The position numbers and the translations under genes were made by a program. Positions 7,444 to 8,932 of a DNA stretch of 8,932 nucleotides are shown here, one piece after another. Position 1 is the first letter of the stretch; the number at the start of each line of letters is the position of its first letter. Origin of the DNA: an uncultured Bacteroides sp. (lineage in GTDB: Bacteria; Bacteroidota; Bacteroidia; Bacteroidales; Bacteroidaceae); the NCBI GenBank assembly GCA_900557355.1, contig USSR01000251.1:1-8932 (forward strand), given 5' to 3'. The notes under the pieces were generated by a model. It was not told where the DNA came from. It saw only the letters and a program-made list of their open reading frames with translations, and ran no database searches.

Positions 7444-8932
7444 ACCTGAGGGTACATCATACGTAGCCAATCGGTATCTCCACTAATTCTCCAATCACGA
7501 TAAATTTTGATAATGCCACCTAATTGTCCGTCTGCTGCTGCATGGAAATCATGTTTCACGGCCCGGATGGGAATATTGGTTCTGAACATTTGGTGTCCTT
7601 CTTTATTCTGACTTATAAAGAATTCACTTTCACGTAGAGTTCTCTCCATTGCCGGAAAGAGGTGGGGGATAGCTTGTGCATAGTTCCATACATGTGTACA
7701 AGAACCGTGGCAAGAACCCCAGGTATCACCACATCCTTCGAAATTCCACAGGCGTCCGTCATGTTGGCGCATTACGGTTGGCGATTTGAGAATAGAGAGG
7801 TTGGAACTTACGGCATCAATAACCTCTGCCGGTAAGGTAGTATTATAAAATGTATTTGTAAATAGTTCGGTTTTATGTTTAAGCTCATCATATTTCGATA
7901 ACCAATATTCTGAAACTTCATTAATATCAGCAAAATAGCTGCTATACCAGGGACGATAACACTGGGGAGTTTCCATTTTTTCAACAGTAGGACACTCTGT
8001 AGATTTATCATTTTCTGAAATAGCGTCAGCACCAATACGCATATTGGTATCGGGAACATACCATGCCATATGTAAACGAAGCGAATACGTTTCACCGGCT
8101 TTTACTTTGAAAGGCACGTATAATGAAGCGCCGGGAGCTTCTTCTTTTACAGGAGCGTTTTCTACTATTTTTCCGTCAGCAATGGCATTCCATGCCATAG
8201 TTAAAGGGTCCCACCATCCACCACGGAACCAGCAATAATTTACTTTTGTTGCATCTGTATTGGTATAGATAGCAAAATCGCCTTTCAGATGTTTTTCAGT
8301 ATCTGAAGCTTCTTGTGATAGAATAAAGCCGTTTTTCATGGCACGAATTGTATGGGGAGCTCCATGCATTGCCATAAAGTTGCGTGTGTTATATGAAAAG
8401 ACAGCTTCTATATCTTGATCCGATGTATTGGTGAAGGCATATTCAAGGGCTCCGACAGGTAAACTGGAATTATCCTGATCAGTCGGAATAAAAGGACTCC
8501 ATCCTCTCAATTCAACATTCAGAGGAATGTCTTTATCTGATAAACGAATGGATGCAAATGGGAAACGCGAACTAAAACTTGCATTTTCAAATCGAGGCAA
8601 TCCCCAGGAGGTCAAAGGTCCTCCCAAAGCCGATTCCGGCCCACCGAATTTTTTGCGGTCAGGAACAGGCCCTTCTAAAACTTTGGAACCTTTCTCGTAT
8701 CCTTTAACATGTATAGCGGCAAACATGCAAGGTTCGTTAAATATATTGGGCTGATGCCTGACTGACATATTAGAAATGGCACCAGTACCTTCCAGACAAA
8801 ACATACCGGCACCCATTCCTCCAATAGGAAATGCTATGCGATTCAGGAATTCTCCTTTGTATTCTTTGTTGTATTCGCTAATCTGCGGTTCATTTTGTCC
8901 TTGATTATGGCAAGAACAGAGTGAGATAAGAA

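Larger units (their letters stand above)
6406..8932 (-). pseudogene. GH116-family (DUF608) beta-glycosidase, probable lipoprotein, split by two frameshifts; 5' end beyond window
   Basis: A second GH116 glycosidase, about 840 residues once repaired. The frame is already open at 8930 and reads LISLCSC-HNQGQNEPQ, which looks like the end of a lipoprotein signal with the acylated Cys at LCSC; the true start is probably only 10-15 codons beyond the window. An internal ATG at 8816 would cut off the export signal and part of the conserved FPIGGMGAG motif. As read the gene falls into three pieces: down to 7428 (ending MMYPQVKKQP), about 7440 to 6980 (ending LDEPHRQS), and 6999 to 6406. Removing one base at 7437-7443 and one at 6991-6994 restores a continuous protein. 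Active-site motifs survive: FEG (likely nucleophile Glu codon 7737-7739), SCHGSCTHVWNYAQ, acid/base Asp in GCLSDG (codon 7040-7042), DEVWTGIEYQVA and NEYECGGWYARALSSY. It lacks the module inserted in the downstream paralogue. Either consensus errors or a very recent inactivation would explain this. Confidence 0.88.

Overview
This window looks like part of a polysaccharide-utilisation-type locus (PUL) from a member of the Bacteroidota, probably Bacteroides or a near relative. The signs are a SusC-family TonB-dependent receptor, glycoside hydrolases with export signals, AT-rich gaps between genes, and no Shine-Dalgarno sequence before the starts. I see nothing pointing to a phage, plasmid or insertion sequence. 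There are no tRNA, rRNA or CRISPR features.

All real genes lie on the minus strand, so transcription runs from high to low coordinates. First comes a GH116-family glycosidase (8932 to 6406) with a probable lipoprotein signal; its first few codons are beyond the window edge. It is broken as read by two single-base frameshifts, each at a homopolymer (A7 and C4 on the coding strand). After a 71-base gap comes a second, intact GH116 enzyme of 1033 residues (6334 to 3233). It has an ordinary signal peptide and an extra beta-sandwich module of about 150 residues inserted in its N-terminal domain. After a 120-base gap holding a long imperfect hairpin and nested direct repeats comes a SusC-like outer-membrane receptor (3112 to 1). 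This receptor loses one base near codon 44 and runs off the window a few codons before its expected end. The SusD partner would be expected beyond position 1.

By analogy with known PULs, one or both GH116 enzymes would cleave terminal beta-linked sugars (glucose, xylose or N-acetylglucosamine in characterised members) from a glycan or glycoconjugate, and the SusC/SusD pair would import the products. The substrate cannot be read from the sequence.

Three single-base frameshifts at short homopolymers in 9 kb, with catalytic residues and reading frame otherwise preserved, fit either consensus sequencing errors or very recent inactivation or slippage variation. Raw reads would be needed to decide.
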